From contig NZ_JACTVA010000034.1 in NCBI RefSeq assembly GCF_014490485.1, positions 1-59,491 of the forward strand: a DNA stretch of 59,491 nucleotides. The letters run 5' to 3'. The notes under the pieces are model-generated. The model was not told the DNA's origin and did no database searches. It saw only the letters and a list, made by a program, of their open reading frames with translations. The DNA comes from Teichococcus aerophilus. Lineage in GTDB: Bacteria; Pseudomonadota; Alphaproteobacteria; Acetobacterales; Acetobacteraceae. Position numbers and translations under genes: made by a program. Positions 44,079 to 52,423 of this stretch are shown here, one piece after another (the stretch's first letter is position 1; every line of letters begins with the position of its first letter).

Positions 44079-44905
44079 TGGGCGCGCAGCCCCAGCAGCG
44101 CCCGGGCTTCCGTAGCCGTTGCAACCTGCCGGCCGTGGCGGCGCACCGCCTCCGCCGCCAGGCCCACCAGTTCCGCGTTGCTCGCGGCCAGGCGGTCCCG
44201 CGTGATGCGGATGTTGTCCTCCAGACCGGTCCGCACGCCGTCGGCGCCACGGGCCAGGGCCCATTCCATCACGGTGGATTGGGTGCGGCCGATGCCGGCG
44301 GCGGTCCAGGTCGCGTTGGGCAGCACCCGGCGCAATTCGCCCAGTAGCAGGTCCAGCAGGTGTTCCTCGGCCGGCATGGCGTTCTTCACGCCCATGACGA
44401 ACTGGACATGCGGCCGGTCGTGCATCAGCCCGGTCTCTACCAGCCTTCGGGCAGCATGCAGGTGGGACAGGTCGAAGATCTCGATCTCCGGCAGTACCGC
44501 ATGATCACGCATGCCGGTCGCCAGCTGTTCGACCAGGGAGGTGGGGTTCTCATAGACAATGGTGGGAAAGTTGACCGAGCCGGTGGACAGCGAGGCCATG
44601 TCCGGCCGCAGGCTCAGCGACGAGCCACGGGACGAGGGGTCCCGCCCCCGGCCGCCGGTGGAGAACTGCACGATCATGCCCGGGCAATGCCGCTTCACCC
44701 CTTCCTGCACCTGCGCGAACAGGGCGGGATCGGAGGAGGAGCTTTCATCCGGATTGCGCACATGGATATGGACCAGGCTGGCGCCGGCCTCGAACGCCGC
44801 GTGGGTGGATTCCACCTGCTCGGCCGGGGTGACCGGCACGGCGGGGTTGTCCTTCTTGCGCGGCACCGAACCGGTGATCGCCACGGCAATGACAACGGGC
44901 TTCAT
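44075..44905 (-). CDS. BKACE family beta-keto acid cleavage enzyme (DUF849)
   Basis: The 276-aa TIM-barrel enzyme cleaves beta-keto acids with acetyl-CoA, giving acetoacetate and a new acyl-CoA. Family hallmarks are VAITGSVPRKKDNPAVPVTP near 8-27, GASLVHIHVRNPDESSSSDP (Zn ligands His46 and His48), FSTGGRGRDPSSRGSSLSLR, SVNFPTIVYENP, and GADGVRTGLEDNIRITRDRL near the C-terminus. It shares a four-base overlap with the PcaB-like lyase. The pair suggests a route in which a lyase product is oxidised to a beta-keto acid before cleavage. The beta-keto acid used cannot be read reliably from the sequence. Confidence 0.93.
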   Translation of the reverse strand: MKPVVIAVAITGSVPRKKDNPAVPVTPAEQVESTHAAFEAGASLVHIHVRNPDESSSSDPALFAQVQEGVKRHCPGMIVQFSTGGRGRDPSSRGSSLSLRPDMASLSTGSVNFPTIVYENPTSLVEQLATGMRDHAVLPEIEIFDLSHLHAARRLVETGLMHDRPHVQFVMGVKNAMPAEEHLLDLLLGELRRVLPNATWTAAGIGRTQSTVMEWALARGADGVRTGLEDNIRITRDRLAASNAELVGLAAEAVRRHGRQVATATEARALLGLRAQ

Positions 44906-44976
44906 GGCGTGCTTCTTCCCTCAGGCTCCACCCAGCTGAAAGACACCGTTCCCCCCGCCGCTGCAAGAGCCCCGTG

Positions 44977-45543
44977 TTAGTGCCCGTTGGCGGGATGCAG
45001 GCTGCCAGGGCCGGGCATGGCGGGGAAGCAACGCAACCACGGCGGTTGCTGCACCGCCGGGCGGCGCGCCAGCCACAGGCCCCTCGCCTCCAACGCCTGG
45101 GCGATCCCGGCCAGGGCTGGCAGAGCCTGCAATGCCATGAGGTGCGGCATGATGCAGGAGAGCAGCGCCACAGCCTCGGCGGTGCCCTGCCGTTGCTGCA
45201 GGGCAATGGCGTCCAGCAACAGGGCCTCTTCCTCCCCCACCACCCGGTCCCCCAAGCAATGGACGCGGGGCAGGCGGCCGGCGCCCCGATGCCACAAGGC
45301 CAGGCAGGCCTCTAGCCGACGGCCGCCGCCCTCTACGCCGAGATCCTCGAAGACCTGTGCGATACGTGCGCCGGGGTGTCCGCCAAGGCGGACCTGGTCC
45401 ACCCAGAGCCGCATGCACCAGAGCACGGCGTGCTCCGCCAGTGGCAGCGCCGCGACGGACTCGGCGGGACGGCAATAGGGCAAGGCGGTGCGCTCCGGGC
45501 ATGGGCCGACACGCGGCGCCGGGGGCCAAAGAATGCACTCCAC
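44977..45543 (-). CDS. Small unknown protein downstream of a Fur-like box
   Basis: The 188-aa frame starts at a GTG at 45543, directly after a Fur-like box and without a clear ribosome site, so the true start may lie inside (for example MRLWVDQVRL near residue 44). The core, about 30-150, is helical: AALPLAEHAVLWCMRLWVDQ, ARIAQVFEDLGVEGGGRRLE, VVGEEEALLLDAIALQQRQG. Repeated Leu/Ala heptads and several Cys/His residues are seen, but no known motif. The family is not recognised by name. It is divergent from the AspH-like gene, 284 bp apart. Iron control is inferred from the operator only. Confidence 0.6.
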   Translation of the reverse strand: MECILWPPAPRVGPCPERTALPYCRPAESVAALPLAEHAVLWCMRLWVDQVRLGGHPGARIAQVFEDLGVEGGGRRLEACLALWHRGAGRLPRVHCLGDRVVGEEEALLLDAIALQQRQGTAEAVALLSCIMPHLMALQALPALAGIAQALEARGLWLARRPAVQQPPWLRCFPAMPGPGSLHPANGH

Positions 45544-45554
45544 TCAATTGCGAT

Positions 45555-45578
45555 TGCAAGTCGTTCTCATTAACTTGC
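45555..45578. promoter_or_regulatory. Fur-like box
   Basis: Read on the minus strand, TTAATGAGAACGACTTGCA resembles the ATGAGAAtgATTtGCAT form of alphaproteobacterial Fur sites. It also contains the GCAAGT-N11-ACTTGC inverted repeat. It lies 12 bp upstream of the GTG of the minus-strand unknown gene, in an AT-rich island (about 45541-45680) inside GC-rich DNA. Confidence 0.55.
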
Positions 45579-45827
45579 GGCCCTGATGAGCCTTGCCGCC
45601 GAGCTTATTGGATTTGTCATATTGGAAGTTTGATCAAGGTTCTGTAAAGAAAAGGGAAAGTACCAATCGGGGCGACGAGGGTGCGAGTCAGTCGCAGAAA
45701 CGTGACTGGAGAGGCTGCCCGATCATCACGAATTGCCGCCTCGATCTCCCTGCCGCCCCATGCTGAGTTAGGTCGGTTGACGGGACTCGGTCGGCAATCG
45801 AGCGCACTGACATAAGGATAGAGTTGA

Positions 45828-46655
45828 GTGCAACAGCATCGCCAGGACACCGCGGCCGCGACGGACGCCCAGCAGAGTTTCGGCACCGCCGGCATTGCCC
45901 CGATGGGTGGCGAGAGCCGCCTGGTGCGTTTCTTCATGTCCATCGTCTCCTGGGCGGAGCGGCTCAACCTGCGGCATGCCAAGCTCGGCAATCCTCCTGT
46001 CTACGACAACGCGGTATTTCCCTGGGCGACGGAGATCGAGAAGGAATGGCCGCTGATCCGGGCGGAGTTGGACAAGGTGCTGCTGCGGCAGGAAGAGCTG
46101 CCGAGCTTCCATGACATCTCCACCGACGTGGCCACCATCAGCGCCGATACGCGCTGGAAGACCTTCTTCCTGACCGGCTACGGCCTGTCCTCCCAGGCCA
46201 ATATTCAGCAGTGTCCGGAAACCTGGCGGATCGTCCAGAAGATCCCCGGCCTGAAGACAGCGATGTTCTCGATCTTCGAGCCCGGCAAGCATCTCCCGGC
46301 CCATCGCGGCCCTTACAACGGCGTTCTGCGACTGCATCTGGGCCTGATCGTGCCGGAGCCACGTGACAAGCTGGCCATCCGCGTCGACCAGCAGGTCTGC
46401 CATTGGGAAGAAGGCAAGGCACTGATCTTCGACGACGCCTATGAGCATGAGGCCTGGAACCACACGGAGCATACCCGCGTGGTGCTGTTCGTGGATTTCG
46501 TGAAGCCGCTGCGCTTCCCCGCCCGGCTGGTGAACTGGCTGCTGCTGAACATGGCGGTCTTCACCCCCTTCATCCGCGAGGGGCTCGACAACCATAAGGC
46601 CTGGGAAAAGAAGTTCTACGCCCAGGCCGAAGCCATCCGGAACCGCCCGCGCTGA
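45828..46655 (+). CDS. Aspartyl/asparaginyl beta-hydroxylase-domain protein
   Basis: This 275-aa protein of the Fe(II)/2-oxoglutarate dioxygenase superfamily shows the AspH/LpxO pattern. It has FEPGKHLPAHRGPYNGVLRL with iron ligand His159, and LIFDDAYEHEAWNHTEHTRV with His207 and the 2-oxoglutarate-binding Arg after it. A C-terminal hydrophobic segment (LVNWLLLNMAVFTPFI, about 233-248) may attach it to the membrane, as in LpxO enzymes that hydroxylate lipid A acyl chains. Substrate (lipid, peptide or amino acid) is not decided. The start at a GTG at 45828 is uncertain; MGGESRL at residue 26 is an alternative. Confidence 0.85.
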   Translation: MQQHRQDTAAATDAQQSFGTAGIAPMGGESRLVRFFMSIVSWAERLNLRHAKLGNPPVYDNAVFPWATEIEKEWPLIRAELDKVLLRQEELPSFHDISTDVATISADTRWKTFFLTGYGLSSQANIQQCPETWRIVQKIPGLKTAMFSIFEPGKHLPAHRGPYNGVLRLHLGLIVPEPRDKLAIRVDQQVCHWEEGKALIFDDAYEHEAWNHTEHTRVVLFVDFVKPLRFPARLVNWLLLNMAVFTPFIREGLDNHKAWEKKFYAQAEAIRNRPR

Positions 46656-46772
46656 TACCAGGGGCAGCCCCCTCCCCCTCCATCTTCCCCCGCCCTTCCA
46701 TTCCTGTGGGCGGCTGACAACCTATTCCGGGCCCAGCGATTATGCTGCGGTAACCCGAGGGGAGCTCAGCCG

Positions 46773-47570
<798 letters not shown>

Positions 47571-47576
47571 AGAAGC

Positions 47577-47597
47577 CGCCCTGACCCCCACAGGGCG
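47577..47597. terminator. Hairpin between the dehydrogenase gene and parB
   Basis: CGCCCTG and CAGGGCG form a perfect 7-bp stem around ACCCCCA, 7 bp after the SDR stop and 8 bp from the parB stop. The convergent placement supports bidirectional termination; no T-run is seen. Confidence 0.5.
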
Positions 47598-47604
47598 CGG
47601 CGTC

Positions 47605-48696
47605 TCACTCCTTGGCCGCGCCCTTCCTCGGGCGTGCCTGGGCGGGGGGCATCAACTCCGGTAGCCGGTCCGCAATGGCGTGGATGATGTCCTCGGAGAT
47701 CGAGGTCGCGAAGCGGAACATCCACTGGCCACCATTGCGCGTCAGCGTGCCGATCCGCTGGCCGTCATGCACAATGTGCCGGCGGTCCGGCGGCGTGGCG
47801 CGGGCGGCGTTGCGCTTGACCTCCCTCCCCTCCGCCGCACGCATCAGGGTATCGACCTGCTCGTCCGGGTCAGGGTCCTTCTGGGCGTCCAGGGCATCGA
47901 CGATGCGCTGGAAGGCCAGCGGGTCCGCGTCCAGCGCCTCCATCACCCGGCGGGCACGCAGAACCGCCAGGCGGCGGGGATCGCGCAGGCGCTCCATGAT
48001 CTCCGACGGAAACCGCGCCAGGCGCAGGTAGAGGCTCAAGGTGGAGGGGTCCAGGCCGAACTGGGCCGCGACATCCTTGGCCTGGATGTTCAGCCGACCT
48101 TTCACCTCCGCGAACCAGCGCGCACGCTCCAGCGCCGAGATGTCCTCCCGCCGCTCATTCTCAGAGAACTGGATGCGCAGCATGGCGGCATCATCCAGCG
48201 GCCGAACGCGGGCCAGCACGCTGCGGCCCAGGGCGCGGCAAGCTTCCAGGCGGCGGCGGCCGGCGGCGATCTCGAACCGCCCCTCCTCCGCCCGGCGCAG
48301 CGTGACGGGGTCGTTCTGGCCGTTGGCGCGAATATCCTCCAGCAGCGCGTCAAACTCGGCGCCTTCGAAGGCGGGACGCATGCGATCCCGCGGCAGGGAG
48401 TCAGTGATCAGGTCCGGGCTGAGGAACAGGAACTCATCGGCATCGCTGCCGGCCTGGACCGCCAGGGCCTTCGCCTGGGTCAGTTCCTGCTCCAGGTTCT
48501 CGCCCCGCTGGTCGGCATGGGCCAGGGACTGCTCCAACCGCTGGATGCGTTCCTTCAGGCTCTCGCTCACCGTGCCCAGGGCCGAGGAGGGTTTGTGCAA
48601 GGCGGCGGGCTTGGCTGCGGCCGGGGCGGCGTCCCCACTCCGCTCCCGCATGGCTTTGGCGAGTTGCGTGAAGCGGGAGGCGGAAGGTGGGCTCAT
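47605..48696 (-). CDS. parB: ParB/RepB-family partition protein
   Basis: The 363-aa DNA-binding protein loads at parS and spreads as a CTP-dependent clamp. Residues about 88-180 hold the ParB N-domain (ALLEDIRANGQNDPVTLRRA, FEIAAGRRRLEACRALGRSV, the RIQFSENERRED block). A helix-turn-helix lies at about 200-235 (IQAKDVAAQFGLDPSTLSLY). The C-terminal part is closer to plasmid RepB than to chromosomal ParB in arrangement. A coiled-coil stretch near 35-75 precedes the core. I used the ATG at 48696 with GAGGAG upstream. It starts 10 bp after the parA stop. No repC follows, as the next gene is convergent. Confidence 0.92.
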   Translation of the reverse strand: MSPPSASRFTQLAKAMRERSGDAAPAAAKPAALHKPSSALGTVSESLKERIQRLEQSLAHADQRGENLEQELTQAKALAVQAGSDADEFLFLSPDLITDSLPRDRMRPAFEGAEFDALLEDIRANGQNDPVTLRRAEEGRFEIAAGRRRLEACRALGRSVLARVRPLDDAAMLRIQFSENERREDISALERARWFAEVKGRLNIQAKDVAAQFGLDPSTLSLYLRLARFPSEIMERLRDPRRLAVLRARRVMEALDADPLAFQRIVDALDAQKDPDPDEQVDTLMRAAEGREVKRNAARATPPDRRHIVHDGQRIGTLTRNGGQWMFRFATSISEDIIHAIADRLPELMPPAQARPRKGAAKE

Positions 48697-48706
48697 GGCT
48701 ATCTCC

Positions 48707-49906
48707 TCAGTTCCGCTTGGCCGAAGACGCCTTGGTCCAGGCGGCCAGGACATCACGCTCGATCAGCCGGTTCACGGCGTTGATGCTGTTCAGCGCGCGC
48801 TGGCAGGCGGCACGGTCGGTCGTCGGCTCATACTCGTACAGCGTTTCCTTCCCCAGGCCGGCGGTGCCGAGGATGCGCGAATGCAGGAAGGGTTCCGGCA
48901 GCACCATCTTGCCGAAGCGGTCCCGCGCCAAGGAAAACAGGGCTTCCTGACTACGATCCGTCGGGTCGAAATCCGTGATCAGGATGCGGGTGAAGGCCGG
49001 CTGCAGCCCGGCGCCGAAAGCCTTGGCGAATTCCGCCATGTAGCTGGCCAGATGGGCGAAGAACTCGCCGGTGGAGGCCAGGTCCGTCATGGTGGCACGC
49101 GTGGGCACGACAATGCCGGTCGCGGCATGCAAAGCCGTGGTCATCAGCATGTTCACGTCGGGCCGGGTATCGACCACCACAATATCATAGCGCGTCGGCA
49201 GTGCCGCCAGGAACGCGTTGAATTCATCGAAATACAGCGTTTCCTCTGCCTCGGCGGAAGCGGCGCGCTTCGCAAGCGCCTCTTCCGCCGCGGAAAGCGC
49301 TGCGCCCGCCGGAACCAGATCGATGGTGGGCCAGTAGGTCCGCCGGCACAGTGCGGCGACATCCAGACTATCGATCCGGCCCTCAGCGCGCGCGGCGGTC
49401 CAGGCCGCGAAGCTCTGGTCCAGCCCAGCCTCATAAGCGGGGTCGAAGCCGAACTGGGCGGTGGCACTGCCCTGGCTGTCGAGGTCCACGAACAGAACGC
49501 GATACCCCGCCAATGCCATGAACTGCGCGAAGTGCACGCTGCTGGTGGTCTTGGCCGAGCCGCCCTTGAAGTTGGTGAATACGATCCGCGCCGGCGCCTC
49601 CTCGCCCTTACGGCGTTTGCGGCGGGCTCGTTCCCCGGGCGAAGCGCTGACCGGCAGGACCTCGCGCAAGGTACCAAGCTGATCGAAGCTCAGCCGGCTC
49701 CGGCTGGCGGGGGCGAGGTTGGGGAACCTGGCCCGCACCAACGCCCGCAGGTCGGCCGGCGGCACGCCGAGCAAGCCCGCGCTCTCAGACAGGGAGAAGC
49801 TGCGGAGGGTTTTCCGCTTCTCCGGCGCGTTCTCGACTTCGATGGCCACGCGCTGGGCAGCACGCAGAACCTCGGCAACGTTCCGGAAGGCCGCCAGCTG
49901 ATCCAC
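48707..49906 (-). CDS. parA: ParA/RepA-family partition ATPase
   Basis: The 399-aa protein moves ParB-parS complexes over the nucleoid. The deviant Walker A KGGSAKTT lies at residues 114-121 and VLFVDLDSQGSATAQFGF (Walker A') soon after; YDIVVVDTRPDVNMLMTTAL is Walker B. An N-terminal extension of about 100 residues contains a helix-turn-helix-like part (SLSESAGLLGVPPADLRALV), as in type Ia plasmid ParA/RepA proteins that repress their own operon. The start is a GTG at 49906 with GAGGTG upstream. A 28-bp palindrome lies 73 bp before it. Length and domain order match repABC-type RepA rather than the shorter chromosomal ParA. Confidence 0.92.
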   Translation of the reverse strand: MDQLAAFRNVAEVLRAAQRVAIEVENAPEKRKTLRSFSLSESAGLLGVPPADLRALVRARFPNLAPASRSRLSFDQLGTLREVLPVSASPGERARRKRRKGEEAPARIVFTNFKGGSAKTTSSVHFAQFMALAGYRVLFVDLDSQGSATAQFGFDPAYEAGLDQSFAAWTAARAEGRIDSLDVAALCRRTYWPTIDLVPAGAALSAAEEALAKRAASAEAEETLYFDEFNAFLAALPTRYDIVVVDTRPDVNMLMTTALHAATGIVVPTRATMTDLASTGEFFAHLASYMAEFAKAFGAGLQPAFTRILITDFDPTDRSQEALFSLARDRFGKMVLPEPFLHSRILGTAGLGKETLYEYEPTTDRAACQRALNSINAVNRLIERDVLAAWTKASSAKRN

Positions 49907-49979
49907 TCTCGCACCTCATCCGCATTCCTCGGTCCTGTTAACCTATGCGGGGAGAAAAGGGAACAATGCTGCGCCGGGC

Positions 49980-50007
49980 CATCCAGTTGGATGCATCCAA
50001 CTGGATG
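49980..50007. promoter_or_regulatory. 28-bp perfect palindrome, candidate parS centromere / parA operator
   Basis: The palindrome is symmetric over all 28 bases. Its core GTTGGATGCATCCAAC (49986-50001) fits the repABC parS pattern GTT-N4-GC-N4-AAC exactly. Each half is itself a near-palindrome (CATCCA-GT-TGGATG). It lies between the fucU stop and the parA start, 73 bp upstream of parA. It is the only such site I noticed in the window. Confidence 0.82.
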
Positions 50008-50017
50008 CCGGGAGTGG

Positions 50018-50467
50018 CTAGAGACCGGCGATGGCGCCCTTGCGAAACAGGAAGTCGCCATAGGAACGGGCGTCTCCCACCTGTACCACGGCGAAGGCCT
50101 GGCGGGATGCCTCGTAGAAGGCGAACCGTTCCAGGCCATGCAGCGCGGCGCCAGGGCCAGCGGCGTGGCGGATGATGTCCCGCATCTCCTGCTGCACGGG
50201 TGGAACGGAGGTCGGATCGCCGACCACCTGCATGCACCGCACCGGGTCCGGCACAAAGTCGTCCAGGGGGAGGACGGACAGGATAGCTCGCGCCACAGCG
50301 CCCATCCTCAATCCAGGAAGCCGCAGCAGGCGGCCAGAAGATGTGGCCCTGGCAACCGCCTCAGCCGGGAAGTTTGCGTCCACCAGCGCCAAGTCATCTC
50401 CATGCCCCATGGCGGCCAGGACCCAGAGCAGGTCAGGCGTGAGCAGAGGGTCGATGTGCTTCAGCAT
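50018..50467 (-). CDS. fucU: FucU/RbsD-family sugar mutarotase
   Basis: The 149-aa protein interconverts anomers of L-fucose or a related sugar, feeding the dehydrogenase of the same operon. Family blocks are MLKHIDPLLTPDLLWVLAAM at the start, GHGDDLALVDANFPAEAVAR (catalytic His/Asp region, about 22-41), and a C-terminal FAFYEASRQAFAVVQVGDAR followed by SYGDFLFRKGAI. This fits FucU better than RbsD. It is the last gene of the unit, 3 bp after the amidohydrolase gene. Confidence 0.93.
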   Translation of the reverse strand: MLKHIDPLLTPDLLWVLAAMGHGDDLALVDANFPAEAVARATSSGRLLRLPGLRMGAVARAILSVLPLDDFVPDPVRCMQVVGDPTSVPPVQQEMRDIIRHAAGPGAALHGLERFAFYEASRQAFAVVQVGDARSYGDFLFRKGAIAGL

Positions 50468-50470
50468 GGC

Positions 50471-51310
50471 TCAGTGCCTCCCACGGCTGGAAAGATACAA
50501 GCTTTGTGCGTTGCCTCCGAGAATGGCATCCCTCTCCGCCTCTTCTAGCGGAGAGAGGAGCTGCTGCGTCACTGCCCACCAGTCGGCGTAAGGCGCCGCC
50601 AGGGTCAGCACGGGCCAGTCGCTGCCCCAAAGCAGCCGCTTAGGCCCAAACACTGCGAGCAAGTGCTCCACGTAAGGTCGCAACGCCGCAGCGTCCGTCC
50701 CAGGCCCAGCCTCGGTCAGCAGGCCGGAAAGCTTGCAGCACGCCTGGCTCGCACCAGCAATCGCTGCCATATCCTCGGCCCAGCCTTGGAACCCACCCTG
50801 GCCGATGGCCGGCTTTGCCGCGTGGTCGATCACCACCTTCAGGTCCGGGTGCCGTTCCAGTAATCGGCGGATGTGCGGCAGATGCTGCGGCCGGACCAGG
50901 GCGTCCAGCACCAGGCCATGCTCCTGCATCGCCGTCAGCCCTACCGCGACGTCGGGGCGCAGAACCCATGCCTCATCGGAAAGGTCATGCAGCATCGGCC
51001 GCAGGCCGACCAGCAGCGGGTCCGTGGCCAGCTCCCCGACCATGCTGCGCGCCTCTTCCGCATCCAGCGGCACCCAGCCGACCACGCCCCGCACCCAGGG
51101 CGTCTCTCGCGCCAGACCCAGCATGTATCGGGTCTCCGCCACGGTTGGCGCGGCCTGGACCAGGATGGTGCCGCCAATCCCCTGTTGGTCCAGCAGCGGC
51201 TTCAGGTCAGGTGGCTGGAAGTCGCGGTAGATGGCGGCAAGCTCAGGCGTCAGCCAACCGTAATCGCCCCGCTGCAAATGCCAGAAATGCTGGTGTGCAT
51301 CGATCCGCAT
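50471..51310 (-). CDS. Amidohydrolase-family lactonase (L-fuconolactonase type)
   Basis: The 279-aa TIM-barrel metal hydrolase starts with the H-x-H signature MRIDAHQHFWHLQRGDYGWL. It then has ILVQAAPTVAETRYMLGLA, VIDHAAKPAIGQGGF (His and Lys), and RLLWGSDWPVLTLAAPYADW near the C-terminus with the catalytic Asp. These fit COG3618 enzymes that open L-fucono-1,5-lactone or related sugar lactones. The ATG at 51310 was chosen because the H-x-H block follows it at once. It lies between a sugar dehydrogenase and a mutarotase gene, which supports the lactonase role. Confidence 0.9.
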   Translation of the reverse strand: MRIDAHQHFWHLQRGDYGWLTPELAAIYRDFQPPDLKPLLDQQGIGGTILVQAAPTVAETRYMLGLARETPWVRGVVGWVPLDAEEARSMVGELATDPLLVGLRPMLHDLSDEAWVLRPDVAVGLTAMQEHGLVLDALVRPQHLPHIRRLLERHPDLKVVIDHAAKPAIGQGGFQGWAEDMAAIAGASQACCKLSGLLTEAGPGTDAAALRPYVEHLLAVFGPKRLLWGSDWPVLTLAAPYADWWAVTQQLLSPLEEAERDAILGGNAQSLYLSSRGRH

Positions 51311-51314
51311 GGCA

Positions 51315-52355
51315 CTATCCCGGTATCGGCGCATGCGCCGCCAGCAAGCCCGCAGCCTTCAGCTCCCCCCACAAGGCCGCCGGTATCACCGTGTCCAGCG
51401 CCTGCAGGTTACGCTCCACCTCCGCCGGACTGACCGCGCCCAGCACGACGGAGGACACGGCCGGATGCCCCAGCGGGAATCGCAGCGCGGCGTGGGCGAG
51501 CGGCACGTGGTGCCGGGCGCAGATAGCCTCGATCCGCCGCACCTTCTCCATCACCGGCTCGGGCGGCGCGGCGTAGTTATACCGGGCGCCCGCCACGGCC
51601 CCGGTCGCCAGGATGCCGGAATTGAACACCCCGCCCATCATGACGCCGATACCCTTCCGCAGCGCCAGCGGCAGGAACACGTCCAGTGCCGGCTGCTCCA
51701 ACAGGGAATAGCGCCCGGCCAGCAGCATGGTGTCGAAATCGCCTGCCTCGGCGAAACGCACGCACATTTCGGCCTCGTTCACTCCAAGGCCGATACCCTT
51801 CACGACGCCCTCCGCCCGCAGCCGCTCCAGCGCCGGGTAGGCACCTTCCATCGCCTCGCGGAAGCGCTGTTCCAGCGCATCGCCATGGGTCCAGACATCG
51901 ACATCGTGGATCAGCAGCAGGTCGATCCGGTCCGTCCCCAGCCGTAGCAAGGACTGCTCCACGGCGCGGAGCGTGCCGTCATAGGAGTAGTCGAACACCG
52001 CCTTATGCGGCAGCCCTCCAGCGAAACCGGGGGAAATGGCGTCCTGGCTTGTCCTCTCCACCGGCGCTCCCGGCACCATCCGGCGCCCAACCTTGGTGGA
52101 GAGGACGATGCTGTCCCGTGCCATGCGCCGCAGGGCGGTGCCGCAGCGGTGCTCGGCCAGCCCGTTACCGTAGTGGGGGGAGGTATCGAACAAGGTGATG
52201 CCAGCGGCGCCGGCGGCCTCCACCGTGGCGATGGCCGTCGCATCATCCAGCCTGGCATACAGGTCGCCAAGCGGTGCTGCGCCGAAGCCGATGGCCGAGA
52301 CCTGCAATCCTGTCCTGCCCAAGGTGCGCGATGGCATGCTGCGCTGAACGGTCAC
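51315..52355 (-). CDS. Aldo/keto reductase (L-fucose / D-threo-aldose dehydrogenase type)
   Basis: The 346-aa protein has the AKR barrel: IGFGAAPLGDLYARLDDATA, the catalytic Asp/Tyr in FDTSPHYGNGLAEHRCG, Lys in IVLSTKVGRR, and His in DLLLIHDVDVWTHGDALEQR. These are the features of the bacterial L-fucose (D-threo-aldose) 1-dehydrogenase and pyridoxal 4-dehydrogenase subgroup. With the lactonase and mutarotase genes it makes an oxidative L-fucose, L-galactose or D-arabinose route: mutarotation, oxidation to lactone, hydrolysis to acid. The GTG at 52355 is preceded by a very strong AGGAGGAA. No dehydratase or aldolase gene follows, so later steps are encoded elsewhere. Confidence 0.9.
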   Translation of the reverse strand: MTVQRSMPSRTLGRTGLQVSAIGFGAAPLGDLYARLDDATAIATVEAAGAAGITLFDTSPHYGNGLAEHRCGTALRRMARDSIVLSTKVGRRMVPGAPVERTSQDAISPGFAGGLPHKAVFDYSYDGTLRAVEQSLLRLGTDRIDLLLIHDVDVWTHGDALEQRFREAMEGAYPALERLRAEGVVKGIGLGVNEAEMCVRFAEAGDFDTMLLAGRYSLLEQPALDVFLPLALRKGIGVMMGGVFNSGILATGAVAGARYNYAAPPEPVMEKVRRIEAICARHHVPLAHAALRFPLGHPAVSSVVLGAVSPAEVERNLQALDTVIPAALWGELKAAGLLAAHAPIPG

Positions 52356-52423
52356 GCGGCGTTCCTCCTGCTTTTCAGAAGGCTATCATGCCGGCTTCGG
52401 GGAAGGGGAGGGGAGTTCGCCCC

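Noticed and set aside
42720-44264. Longer start of the PcaB-like lyase at 44264
   Set aside because: The added residues are BKACE coding sequence in another frame; the GTGA overlap at 44078 fits family length.
47605-49906. Complete repABC replication operon
   Set aside because: The downstream gene is a convergent short-chain dehydrogenase and no initiator-like protein occurs in the window.
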